Source: Sphingopyxis fribergensis (GTDB lineage: Bacteria > Pseudomonadota > Alphaproteobacteria > Sphingomonadales > Sphingomonadaceae). Taken from it: a DNA stretch of 64,000 bases. Below are positions 8,569-15,913 of this stretch, piece by piece. The position numbers were made by a program, and so were the translations under genes. The notes under the pieces were generated by a model, which searched no databases, was not told the origin of the DNA, and saw only the letters and a list, made by a program, of their open reading frames with translations. Each line of letters begins with the position of its first letter. Positions within the stretch are counted from its first letter, which is position 1. The DNA lies in contig NZ_CP009122.1 in NCBI RefSeq assembly GCF_000803645.1, positions 844,501 through 908,500 on the forward strand, written 5' to 3'.

Positions 8569-10574
8569 GCCGAAACGATCCCTTCGAACAGCGCCGCGTC
8601 CGCCGATCCCGCGCGGTAAAACACTGGCGGCTGTCCGAACGGCGCCGCCACCGTCACATCGCCGCCACCCGCGTAAGCCTGCCCCGACCAGACATGCACC
8701 CACTCGACCCCCGCGGGCAGGTAGGCCGTCCACTCGGTCTTCCCCGCCGCGATCACCGGCGCGACGAGCAAATCGGGCCCGAGCAGATAGCTCGTCTGGA
8801 TCGCATAGGTTTCGGCATCGTCCTCGAAGTGCAGGAAGAGCGGCCGCTGCACCGGCAATCCCGTCTCCGAAGCCTGCTGCGACAGCCGCCGCAGATAGGG
8901 CGCCAGATGCGCATAGATCCGCGTCATCTTCGCAAAATGCGCGAGCAGGTCGGGGTCGTCGTCATATTGCATATTCTGCCGCGGCCGATTGCCCTCATGC
9001 GTCCGCATCATTGACGTAAACGCGGACATCTCCGCCCAGCGCATCGCTAGTTCGGCATCGCGCGTCGTATCGAACAGGCTGGTATAGCCGCCGCAATCGC
9101 TATGATGATGCGCGTTGCCCAGCATCCCAGCCGACAGCGCGGCGCAGATCACCGTGCCGATCCCGTCGTGGCGCGAAAAATCGACCGCCTGGTCGCCCGC
9201 CCACAGCATCGGGCAATGGCCTTGGACGCCGGCCCCGCCCGAGCGCATGAACACCATCATCTCGCCCGTCTGCCCGCGTCCCTCGATGCCCTTCGCATTG
9301 ACCTCGCCCCACAAGGCCGGCCAGCGATTATGCGCGGTCATACCGCTCTCGCCGTTGGCGAGCCGCACGTCGACCGGCAAATATTCGCCGAAATCGGCCA
9401 TCCAGCCCGACAGCCCGAAATCAATCATCTTCTCGCCGATGATCGTGTCGGCGAACCACGCCGCGGCGGCGGGATTGGTGAAATCGACATGCCCGCAATC
9501 GAACTCGCCGAAATCGATAATATAGGGCTCGTCCTTTTCGGGGTGCATCACCATGAAGCCCTGTGTAGCGGCTTCGGCATAGAGCGGCCCGTCGACCGCC
9601 AGATAGGGATTCACATAGCCGAGAAACCGGATCCCGCGCTCGCGCAACTCCGCAATCCGCGCAGGTAATTCGGGGTAACGCTCGGCATTCCACTGCCAGT
9701 CCCAGAACAGCCGGTTCCCGAAGCTGGTGATGCGCAGCCCCACCCAATCCTCACACCACAGCCCCGAAACCGCGACTCCGGCGTCCTCATAGGCCTTCAA
9801 TCGCGCAAAGCTGTTGTCGCCATCCTTTAGCCCGATCACTGCGCCCTTCAGCAGCCATTCGGGCAGCGGCGGCTGGCGCCCGAAGCGATCCGACAGCGCC
9901 GACACCAGCTCGGCAAAGCGCGGCCGCGCCCGCAGTTCGATCCGGGCCGGGATCTCCCACACCTCGACCTCGTGATAATCCCGCTCACGGAAATCGAACG
10001 CGGCATAAGCGAAGCTGTCGACGTGCAGCGCATAGCGCCGCGAGCTAACGAAGGTCGGCTGCGGATAATTGGTGTGGGCATAGCTGCCGCCGCCGCCCTT
10101 GCGGTGCGCCTCGACCTGCCGGAACAAAGGCGACGCCGGATCGCGGCCAACGCCGGGCTCGCTCGACCACAAAGGAAAATGCCGTCCGCGCAGGTCGAAA
10201 TAGGAGAATTGCTCGCCGCCACCCCAAACATGCTCGCCGGCATCGGCTGGCACGCGCAGCCACAGCCGGTTGAGCGCTGGGTCGATCGCTTTCAGCGCGA
10301 TCACCGCATCATCGCCATCGCCCGCAACCGCAGCTTCGAGAAGCCAGGGCGAACCCGGCGCCGCAGCAAAGCGCACGACCTTATCCGCGACCTCGACATG
10401 CCCCAGCGCGATCCGCTCGACCACCTCCTGCGCCACTTCGAAATGCCCGAGCTTCGAATGGACATGCGGCACACCGCGCCCGACGAAGAAACAGGGCGCG
10501 CCTTCACCATGCGTCAGGATCGTCTGCCCGCCGAGGCGGAGCGCAAAGCCGGTATCGAGCGCGTCGAGCGCCAT
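8565..10574 (-). CDS. yihQ: GH31 sulfoquinovosidase
   Basis: 669 residues, close to E. coli YihQ (678). It hydrolyses alpha-sulfoquinovosides such as sulfoquinovosyl glycerol. The catalytic nucleophile is Asp394 in GWMADFGEYLP and the acid/base is Asp461 in AGDQAVDFS. Sulfonate-site residues by alignment with remembered YihQ sequence are Lys250 (GLKDG), Glu275 (WCEDW), Arg288 and Trp291 (GNRLFW), and Tyr497 (CGGYTSLF). This is the KERWY variant known from the Agrobacterium enzyme, not the QQRWY of E. coli. The start at 10574 has AAAGGAT upstream; a longer frame runs into a repeat. No signal peptide is obvious, so it is probably cytoplasmic. Confidence 0.93.
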   Translation of the reverse strand: MALDALDTGFALRLGGQTILTHGEGAPCFFVGRGVPHVHSKLGHFEVAQEVVERIALGHVEVADKVVRFAAAPGSPWLLEAAVAGDGDDAVIALKAIDPALNRLWLRVPADAGEHVWGGGEQFSYFDLRGRHFPLWSSEPGVGRDPASPLFRQVEAHRKGGGGSYAHTNYPQPTFVSSRRYALHVDSFAYAAFDFRERDYHEVEVWEIPARIELRARPRFAELVSALSDRFGRQPPLPEWLLKGAVIGLKDGDNSFARLKAYEDAGVAVSGLWCEDWVGLRITSFGNRLFWDWQWNAERYPELPARIAELRERGIRFLGYVNPYLAVDGPLYAEAATQGFMVMHPEKDEPYIIDFGEFDCGHVDFTNPAAAAWFADTIIGEKMIDFGLSGWMADFGEYLPVDVRLANGESGMTAHNRWPALWGEVNAKGIEGRGQTGEMMVFMRSGGAGVQGHCPMLWAGDQAVDFSRHDGIGTVICAALSAGMLGNAHHHSDCGGYTSLFDTTRDAELAMRWAEMSAFTSMMRTHEGNRPRQNMQYDDDPDLLAHFAKMTRIYAHLAPYLRRLSQQASETGLPVQRPLFLHFEDDAETYAIQTSYLLGPDLLVAPVIAAGKTEWTAYLPAGVEWVHVWSGQAYAGGGDVTVAAPFGQPPVFYRAGSADAALFEGIVSA

Positions 10575-10603
10575 GGCGAGATCCTTTCGTGCTTCTTCTA
10601 ATA

Positions 10604-10736
10604 TCCTCCCTGTGGCGAAGCCATGGGGAGGGGGACCATCCGAAGGATGGTGGAGGGGCCGCGACGGTTGCGCCAAAGCCCCTCCGTAAGCGGCTTCGCC
10701 GCTGCCACCTCTCCACCGCTACGCGGCAGGGAGGAT
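10604..10736. repeat. Dispersed repeat, CCTCCCTG...GGCGAAGCC...CAGGGAGG family
   Basis: About 130 bp bounded by CCTCCCTGTGGCGAAGCCAT and CTACGCGGCAGGGAGG, with internal palindromes such as CCATCCGAAGGATGG. It fills the gap between the TonB receptor and sulfoquinovosidase genes. Similar elements are at 39773-39904 and 63443-63573. Confidence 0.85.
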
Positions 10737-10746
10737 AATTCTTTCG

Positions 10747-13065
10747 TCAGAAATTCACCCGCGCCGTCACCCCGAAATACCGTTCGGCATCGCGCGGGGT
10801 GATCTGGCGCATGAAGCTGGTCCCGTTCGGGATGCGCTGGATGACGAACTGCTTGTCGGTCAGATTCTTGACGATGAACGACAGGCTGTATTTGTCGTCG
10901 TCGGTGCTCACCTTGATCCCGGCATCCCAGATCGCATAGGCGTTCTGGAAGGCATTGGGGTTCTGGTTGATGTCGAAATTGGTCTTGCTCTGATAGACGA
11001 GCGAGCTGTTCAGATCGACGTTAAATCCGTCGATATCCAGCGGCAGGCGCCAATCCATCGTCACCGTGCCCTTATATTTGGGGGCAAAGGGCAGAGGCTT
11101 GCCGTTGATCGCGGCGGCGCAAGTGACGGCGGCGCCCGGCGGGCAGATGAATTCGTTGATATGCGCGTCGGTGTAGTTGAACCCGCCCGACAGCGAGAAA
11201 TCATCGGTGATCGCGGCGTTGAAATCCATTTCGATTCCGCGCGTCGACACCGTCCCGGCGTTGGTCAGGCGCGTGACGACCTGCCCCGCAACGATGTCGA
11301 GGAAATTCGCCTGGTAATTGTCGTACTTGGCATAAAAGCCCGCGATATTCAGCGTCAGGCGGCGATCGAACAGCCGCGTCTTGAGGCCAACTTCATAGGC
11401 GTCCGACTTTTCGGGATCGATACGGCCGGTGTCGCGCGCCAGCATGTTGAAGAAGATGTTGAGCGCCGGCCCCTTATAGCCGCGGGTATAGGTGGTGTAG
11501 GCGACGATATCGTCGGTCAGGTCATATTGCAGCCCGACATTGCCCGACCAGCCATTGTCCTTGATCGACCCCGCCGAAGCGAAGGCGGGGTTCACACCGC
11601 TGAACGCGGTTAGCGAGGTCGAGCGGCGCGCGAAGTCATAGCTCACCTTGTCCTCGGTATAGCGCAGGCCCAATATGCCGCGGAACGCGTCAGTAAAGTT
11701 GAGCGTGCCCTGGCCGAACGCCGAATAGCTGGTCAGCTTGGTGGTGAAATCGGCGTTGCCTTCGTTGGTCGTATAGGTCGACGATCCGGTCGCGCACGGC
11801 GTCAGCCCGCCCACGGTCGGTAGCGTCGACGCGGTGCAAGCAGTCACCGTCCGGTTGAAGAAATCGACTTCCTTCGTGTGATAATAATAAAGCCCCGCAA
11901 CATATTCGAAAAACTGCGGATTGGCCGACGCGATGCGCAATTCCTGCGTAAACTGGTCGAACTTCAAATCGCCGCGATCGTGCGAGCGGACGTCGCCCGC
12001 TGCGGTCCCGGTGTTGACATAAGATGGCGCATCCGACCGGAAATCGCCGTCGCGAACCTGGAAATTATACCAATGGCGATATGCCGTGATCGAGGTCAGC
12101 GTGACCCCGCCCAAGTCGAGGTCGATCTGCCCCGACACGCCGCTGTTCTTGTCCTTGGTATAGGGGTCAAGGTCGTTGTCGATGTCCTTGTTCTTGCCAT
12201 CGAGCGTCAGCGGCGCGAGGCTCGGGATGAACACCGCATTGTTGAACGCCGATGAAAAGACGGTGCCGATGCTGTCGGCGAAACCATTGTCGCTGTTCTT
12301 CGAATAATCGGCGATCAATGTGATCTTCAGATTGTCGGTGGGCTCGGCAATCACTTTGCCGCGCACGCCCCAATGTTCGTATCCGTTGACCTTGTGGTTG
12401 TTGAAGACGTTGCGCGCGTTGCCGTCGTACTGTGACCAGAAACCGGTGAGCGAGGCGCGGATGCCATCGCCGAGCGGGCCGCCGATGCTACCGCGGATGC
12501 GATATTCATTGCCTTCGTACCAGGCGGCATCGACATAACCGCCCAGCTCGTTACCGGGCTCGCGGCTGATGATGTTGATCACGCCGGCGCTGGCATTCTT
12601 GCCGAACAGGCTGCCCTGCGGGCCGCGCAGCACTTCGATGCGCTCGACATCCAGAAAGTCCGACGTCTGCTGGCCGGTGCGCGCATAGACGACGCCGTCG
12701 ATGACGGTCGACACCGACGGCTCGACGCCCGACGAGAAGCTGATCGTGCCGACGCCGCGGATCGACAACGCCGAATCCTTGTTGGTGTTGCCCTTGCGAA
12801 AGGTCAGCGTCGGGACGCGCTGGAACAATTGCTCGGCCGAATTGACGTTCGAGCGTTCGAGCTGGTCGCCCGAAACGACCGAGATCGCGACCGGCACATC
12901 CTGCAAATTCTGCTCGCGCTTCTGCGCGGTGACGATGATGTCGGTGCTGGCAAAGGGCGCATCGGCTTCGGCAGGCGTTTGTTGCGCTGCTACAGGGGCG
13001 GCGATCAGCGCCATCGCCATCGTCGTCGAAAGCGCCAGAGCCAGCTTGAATCCTGTTGTCGTCAT
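10747..13065 (-). CDS. TonB-dependent receptor of the sulfoquinovoside locus
   Basis: 772 residues. A signal peptide ends near residue 27 (APVAAQQ). A TonB-box-like DIIVTAQKREQ is followed by the plug (VPVAISVVSGDQLE, RGPQGSLFGKNASAGVINI) and a 22-strand barrel ending in Phe (VTARVNF). The ATG at 13065 has GGGGAGG 7-8 nt upstream. Such receptors carry scarce, large or charged ligands across the outer membrane using TonB energy. The position just upstream of the sulfoquinovosidase suggests sulfoquinovosyl glycerol or SQDG fragments as ligand, an inference. Confidence 0.92.
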   Translation of the reverse strand: MTTTGFKLALALSTTMAMALIAAPVAAQQTPAEADAPFASTDIIVTAQKREQNLQDVPVAISVVSGDQLERSNVNSAEQLFQRVPTLTFRKGNTNKDSALSIRGVGTISFSSGVEPSVSTVIDGVVYARTGQQTSDFLDVERIEVLRGPQGSLFGKNASAGVINIISREPGNELGGYVDAAWYEGNEYRIRGSIGGPLGDGIRASLTGFWSQYDGNARNVFNNHKVNGYEHWGVRGKVIAEPTDNLKITLIADYSKNSDNGFADSIGTVFSSAFNNAVFIPSLAPLTLDGKNKDIDNDLDPYTKDKNSGVSGQIDLDLGGVTLTSITAYRHWYNFQVRDGDFRSDAPSYVNTGTAAGDVRSHDRGDLKFDQFTQELRIASANPQFFEYVAGLYYYHTKEVDFFNRTVTACTASTLPTVGGLTPCATGSSTYTTNEGNADFTTKLTSYSAFGQGTLNFTDAFRGILGLRYTEDKVSYDFARRSTSLTAFSGVNPAFASAGSIKDNGWSGNVGLQYDLTDDIVAYTTYTRGYKGPALNIFFNMLARDTGRIDPEKSDAYEVGLKTRLFDRRLTLNIAGFYAKYDNYQANFLDIVAGQVVTRLTNAGTVSTRGIEMDFNAAITDDFSLSGGFNYTDAHINEFICPPGAAVTCAAAINGKPLPFAPKYKGTVTMDWRLPLDIDGFNVDLNSSLVYQSKTNFDINQNPNAFQNAYAIWDAGIKVSTDDDKYSLSFIVKNLTDKQFVIQRIPNGTSFMRQITPRDAERYFGVTARVNF

Positions 13066-13288
13066 CGAAAACCTCCCCACTCGCGTCCGGCGGATCATCT
13101 GCCCGCCTGGACTTTTGGACCTGTGACGCGGCCGCGTCTGCGGCCGAGAATCATCCGGTCGGCCCAGGGGCCAACCCGCCACGCATAGGGATGCGCGTCG
13201 AAACTATATCAGTCCAATCGAGAAATATCGATCTATTATGTCCAAATGCTATGACTTGGGCGGCTTTCGACCAGGAGCGGCCATAAAG

Positions 13289-13410
13289 CCCTCTCCCTTT
13301 GGGAGAGGGTGTCTGACGTTTGTTTTCGTCTTCGAGTGCCGATCCCTCACCCAACTTCGGCTATGTTGCTGCGCAACAAGCCTGCGTATCCCTCTCCCGA
13401 CGGGAGAGGG
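13289..13410. repeat. Dispersed repeat bounded by CCCTCTCCC/GGGAGAGGG hairpins
   Basis: A hairpin at 13289-13309 (CCCTCTCCC-TTT-GGGAGAGGG) and another at 13390-13410 bracket about 80 bp in the 399-bp gap between the receptor and LysR genes. The same architecture recurs at 59889-60041. The remaining gap sequence (13066-13288) holds the receptor promoter region and no gene. Confidence 0.85.
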
Positions 13411-13464
13411 GGAACGTCCGCTCACCACCCCAAAGCAGACATTTGCATGCCTCATCGCGTCCGC

Positions 13465-14385
13465 TTACTTCGAAGCTACCACCCGCTTCACATGCGCCAG
13501 ACACGCCGCGGTCTCGCGCGCTACATCGGCGTTCAGCCACGCGACAATCTCTGGCGTCGGCCCGATATCGGGCTCCAGCAACGCGAAATCCAGATATACC
13601 GGCGGCGAGATCGGCCGCACCGCGACCCCCAGCCGGTGAAAGCGCGGCGCGCTGAACGGTTCGGCGATCGTCACGCCCAGCCCGGCTTCGACAAAGGCAT
13701 ATAGGATTTGCGAATGCTGCGTCTCCAGCCGCCGCGATACGCTGATGCCCGACTCTTCGAGCGCGGTGTCGATCCCGTTCCATAGCGCATCGGCCTCGTG
13801 CATCGGGCCGACGAACTCCTCGCCCGCCAGATCGGCGATCGCCAGCCGGTCGCGCGCCGCGAGCGGATGGTTCGCGGGCAGGATGCACACATATTCGGCG
13901 CGCGCGAGCGGTGTCGACCTTATGCCCTCGCGCCCTTGCATATCGACCCCGACGCCAAGGTCGGCCTGCCCCAGAAAGACGCGTTCCTCGATCGCGCGCT
14001 GCCCGAGCGATTCGACGATGATCTTGATGTCGGGATACAGGATACGAAAGCGCGCGATCACCGCGGGCAATATCGCCATCGCGATAGCCGCGAGCGCCGC
14101 GATCCGCACCGTGCCGACCGGATGCGCGCGAATACGCCGCGCCGCTTGGTCGAGCAGGTCGAGCCCCGCATAACTCCGCCGCACCGCCTCATACAGCGCT
14201 TGCGCCTGCGCCGTCGGATGCACGCGCGCGCCGCGCCGGTCGAACAGCCTGAACCCCACCGCGCGCTCCATGTCGGCGATCAGCCGGCTGACCGACGGCT
14301 GGCTGATGTTCAGCATCGTTGCGGCGGCCGTAATGCCCCCGCTCATCATCACGGCGCGAAACGCCTCGACCTGTCTCATTCGCAT
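13465..14385 (-). CDS. LysR-family transcriptional regulator
   Basis: 306 residues. The N-terminal winged helix-turn-helix (MRMRQVEAFRAVMMSGGITA, then SQPSVSRLIADMERAVG) is followed by a periplasmic-binding-protein-like effector domain from about residue 90. It is divergent from the PhyH-type dioxygenase gene with about 100 bp between starts, the usual layout for a LysR protein controlling its neighbour and itself. It probably controls the sulfoquinovoside genes on both sides; the inducer is unknown. Confidence 0.92.
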   Translation of the reverse strand: MRMRQVEAFRAVMMSGGITAAATMLNISQPSVSRLIADMERAVGFRLFDRRGARVHPTAQAQALYEAVRRSYAGLDLLDQAARRIRAHPVGTVRIAALAAIAMAILPAVIARFRILYPDIKIIVESLGQRAIEERVFLGQADLGVGVDMQGREGIRSTPLARAEYVCILPANHPLAARDRLAIADLAGEEFVGPMHEADALWNGIDTALEESGISVSRRLETQHSQILYAFVEAGLGVTIAEPFSAPRFHRLGVAVRPISPPVYLDFALLEPDIGPTPEIVAWLNADVARETAACLAHVKRVVASK

Positions 14386-14487
14386 CGGCCATAGTATAGA
14401 CGCATGACTGCGGGATGCAATTCGATTGGATGCGATGGACGAATCAGGCGTATCAGATCGTCGTTGGATAGATCCGGGAGAGACGAA

Positions 14488-15252
14488 ATGGATTATGCGG
14501 CCCAGCGCGAACAGTTCGCGACCGAAGGCTATGCCGTGTTCGAACGCATACTCGAAGGCCCGCTGCTAGACCTGCTGCGCGAAGAATGCGGCCGCGTGAT
14601 CGACCGCGAGGACGCCCGCCTCGATAGCCTCGGCGTCGAAGTCGACGGCATCAGCCACAAGGGCAAACGCTACTTCGCCGGCGAATGCCAGCGCCAGCAG
14701 CCCGACCTCCGCAACATGCTGTTCAGCGAAACGATGGCGGACATCTGCCGCGCGACACTCGGCGACGACGCCTATTTCTTTTACGACCAATATGTCGTGA
14801 AGGGCGCCAGCGAAGGCATGCCGTTCAGCTGGCACCAGGATTCGGGCTATGTCGTCGGCAACGGCGGCCCCGCCGATCACAAACCGTACCTCACATGCTG
14901 GTGCACGCTCGACGATACCACGGTCGCCAACGGGACCGTGCGCATCATGCCCTTCTCGCAGGCGCCCGAAACGCGGGGTGGCATCGTCCCGCACATCCGC
15001 CAGCCGGGCAGCAACGACCTCGTCGGCTACACCGGCGACAAGGAAGGCGTGACGCTCGAAGTTCCGGCGGGCAGCGTCGTCGCTTTCTCCAGCCTCGCGC
15101 TCCACGCGACCGGATCGAATTCGACCCCGAACATGCGCCGCGTCTATCTCGCGCAATATTCGCCCGAACCGATCTTGAACCCCGGCACCAACCACCTCCG
15201 CCGCAACGCTATCGCCTTCCTGCGCGGCGGCAACCAGGTGACCTTCAACTGA
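14488..15252 (+). CDS. Phytanoyl-CoA dioxygenase (PhyH) family Fe(II)/2-oxoglutarate oxygenase
   Basis: 254 residues in a double-stranded beta-helix. Iron ligands are readable as HQD in SWHQDSGY (about residues 112-114) and a distal His in FSSLALHATGSNS; the following Arg (NMRRVYLAQYS) would bind 2-oxoglutarate. The ATG at 14488 has GGGAGAG upstream; an earlier ATG at 14404 lacks support. It is followed 11 nt later by an FMN reductase and is divergent from LysR. Iron-dependent dioxygenases can split C-S bonds in sulfonates, and an SQ dioxygenase (SqoD) has been described elsewhere. This one could have that role, but hydroxylation of another ligand is equally possible. Confidence 0.87.
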   Translation: MDYAAQREQFATEGYAVFERILEGPLLDLLREECGRVIDREDARLDSLGVEVDGISHKGKRYFAGECQRQQPDLRNMLFSETMADICRATLGDDAYFFYDQYVVKGASEGMPFSWHQDSGYVVGNGGPADHKPYLTCWCTLDDTTVANGTVRIMPFSQAPETRGGIVPHIRQPGSNDLVGYTGDKEGVTLEVPAGSVVAFSSLALHATGSNSTPNMRRVYLAQYSPEPILNPGTNHLRRNAIAFLRGGNQVTFN

Positions 15253-15263
15253 CGGAGGATATC

Positions 15264-15860
15264 ATGACCGCGCGCCCCGTTATCGTCGCACTCGGCGGGA
15301 ACGCCACCGTCGGCGGCTCGGCCGAACACCTGCTCCGCCACGCGCTCATGCGATGCGAAGCGCTGGGCGCGGACACGGCGCTGTTCGCGGGTGAGGCGAT
15401 CGACCTACCGATGTACGCGCCGCACCGTAGTGAGCGTTGTTCGAAGGCGCAGGCGCTGATGGCCGCGCTGCGCGATGCCGACGGCATCATCGTCGCATCG
15501 CCTGCCTATCACGGGACGGTGTCGGGCGTAGTCAAGAACGCGCTCGACTATGCGCAGGATCTCGTCTCCGATGCCCAGCCCTATTTCGATGGCCGCGCCG
15601 TCGGGTTGGTCGCGGTTGCGGGCGGGTGGCAGGCGGCGGGCAGCACGCTCGCGACGCTGCGCTCGATCACGCACGCGCTCCGCGGCTGGCCCACCCCGAT
15701 GGCGGTCACGGCGAATAGCAGCCAGCCGCTCTTCGACCCCGACGGGATGCTGACAGATCAGGGTATCGCGTCACAACTCGATATCATGACCGGGCAGGTC
15801 GTGACTTTCGCGCGGATGAAGCGCGCCTATACGGACCAAGGGACTGCGTTGCCGGCCTGA
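15264..15860 (+). CDS. NAD(P)H-dependent FMN reductase (flavodoxin-like fold)
   Basis: 198 residues. The flavin phosphate loop is GGNATVGGSAEHLL near residue 11, and SPAYHGTVSGVVKNALDY near residue 75 is diagnostic of the SsuE/MsuE-type NADPH-dependent FMN reductase family. GGAGG stands 5 nt before the ATG. Such enzymes supply reduced FMN to two-component monooxygenases, so its likely partner is the SsuD/SmoC-like monooxygenase at the window start, about 15 kb away in the same locus. It forms an operon with the PhyH gene. Confidence 0.9.
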   Translation: MTARPVIVALGGNATVGGSAEHLLRHALMRCEALGADTALFAGEAIDLPMYAPHRSERCSKAQALMAALRDADGIIVASPAYHGTVSGVVKNALDYAQDLVSDAQPYFDGRAVGLVAVAGGWQAAGSTLATLRSITHALRGWPTPMAVTANSSQPLFDPDGMLTDQGIASQLDIMTGQVVTFARMKRAYTDQGTALPA

Positions 15861-15870
15861 TGCAAGCTTG

Positions 15871-15898
15871 CCGGTAGGCATGGCTCGATGCCTTCCGG
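15871..15898. terminator. Two-way terminator hairpin
   Basis: CCGGTAGGCAT-GGCTCG-ATGCCTTCCGG: an 11-bp stem with one mismatch and a 6-nt loop, lying between the convergent FMN reductase and TonB receptor genes. It marks the border between the sulfoquinovoside and alginate loci. Confidence 0.7.
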
Positions 15899-15913
15899 TC
15901 CTTCCAACGGCGT

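Noticed and set aside
8569..8733. Longer N-terminus for GlpD
   Set aside because: It only shadows the GH31 coding sequence; the GTG overlapping the GH31 stop gives the normal distance to the FAD fold.
14404..14487. Upstream ATG extension of the PhyH dioxygenase
   Set aside because: The extension is Arg-rich and unconserved in type, while GGGAGAG precedes the ATG at 14488.
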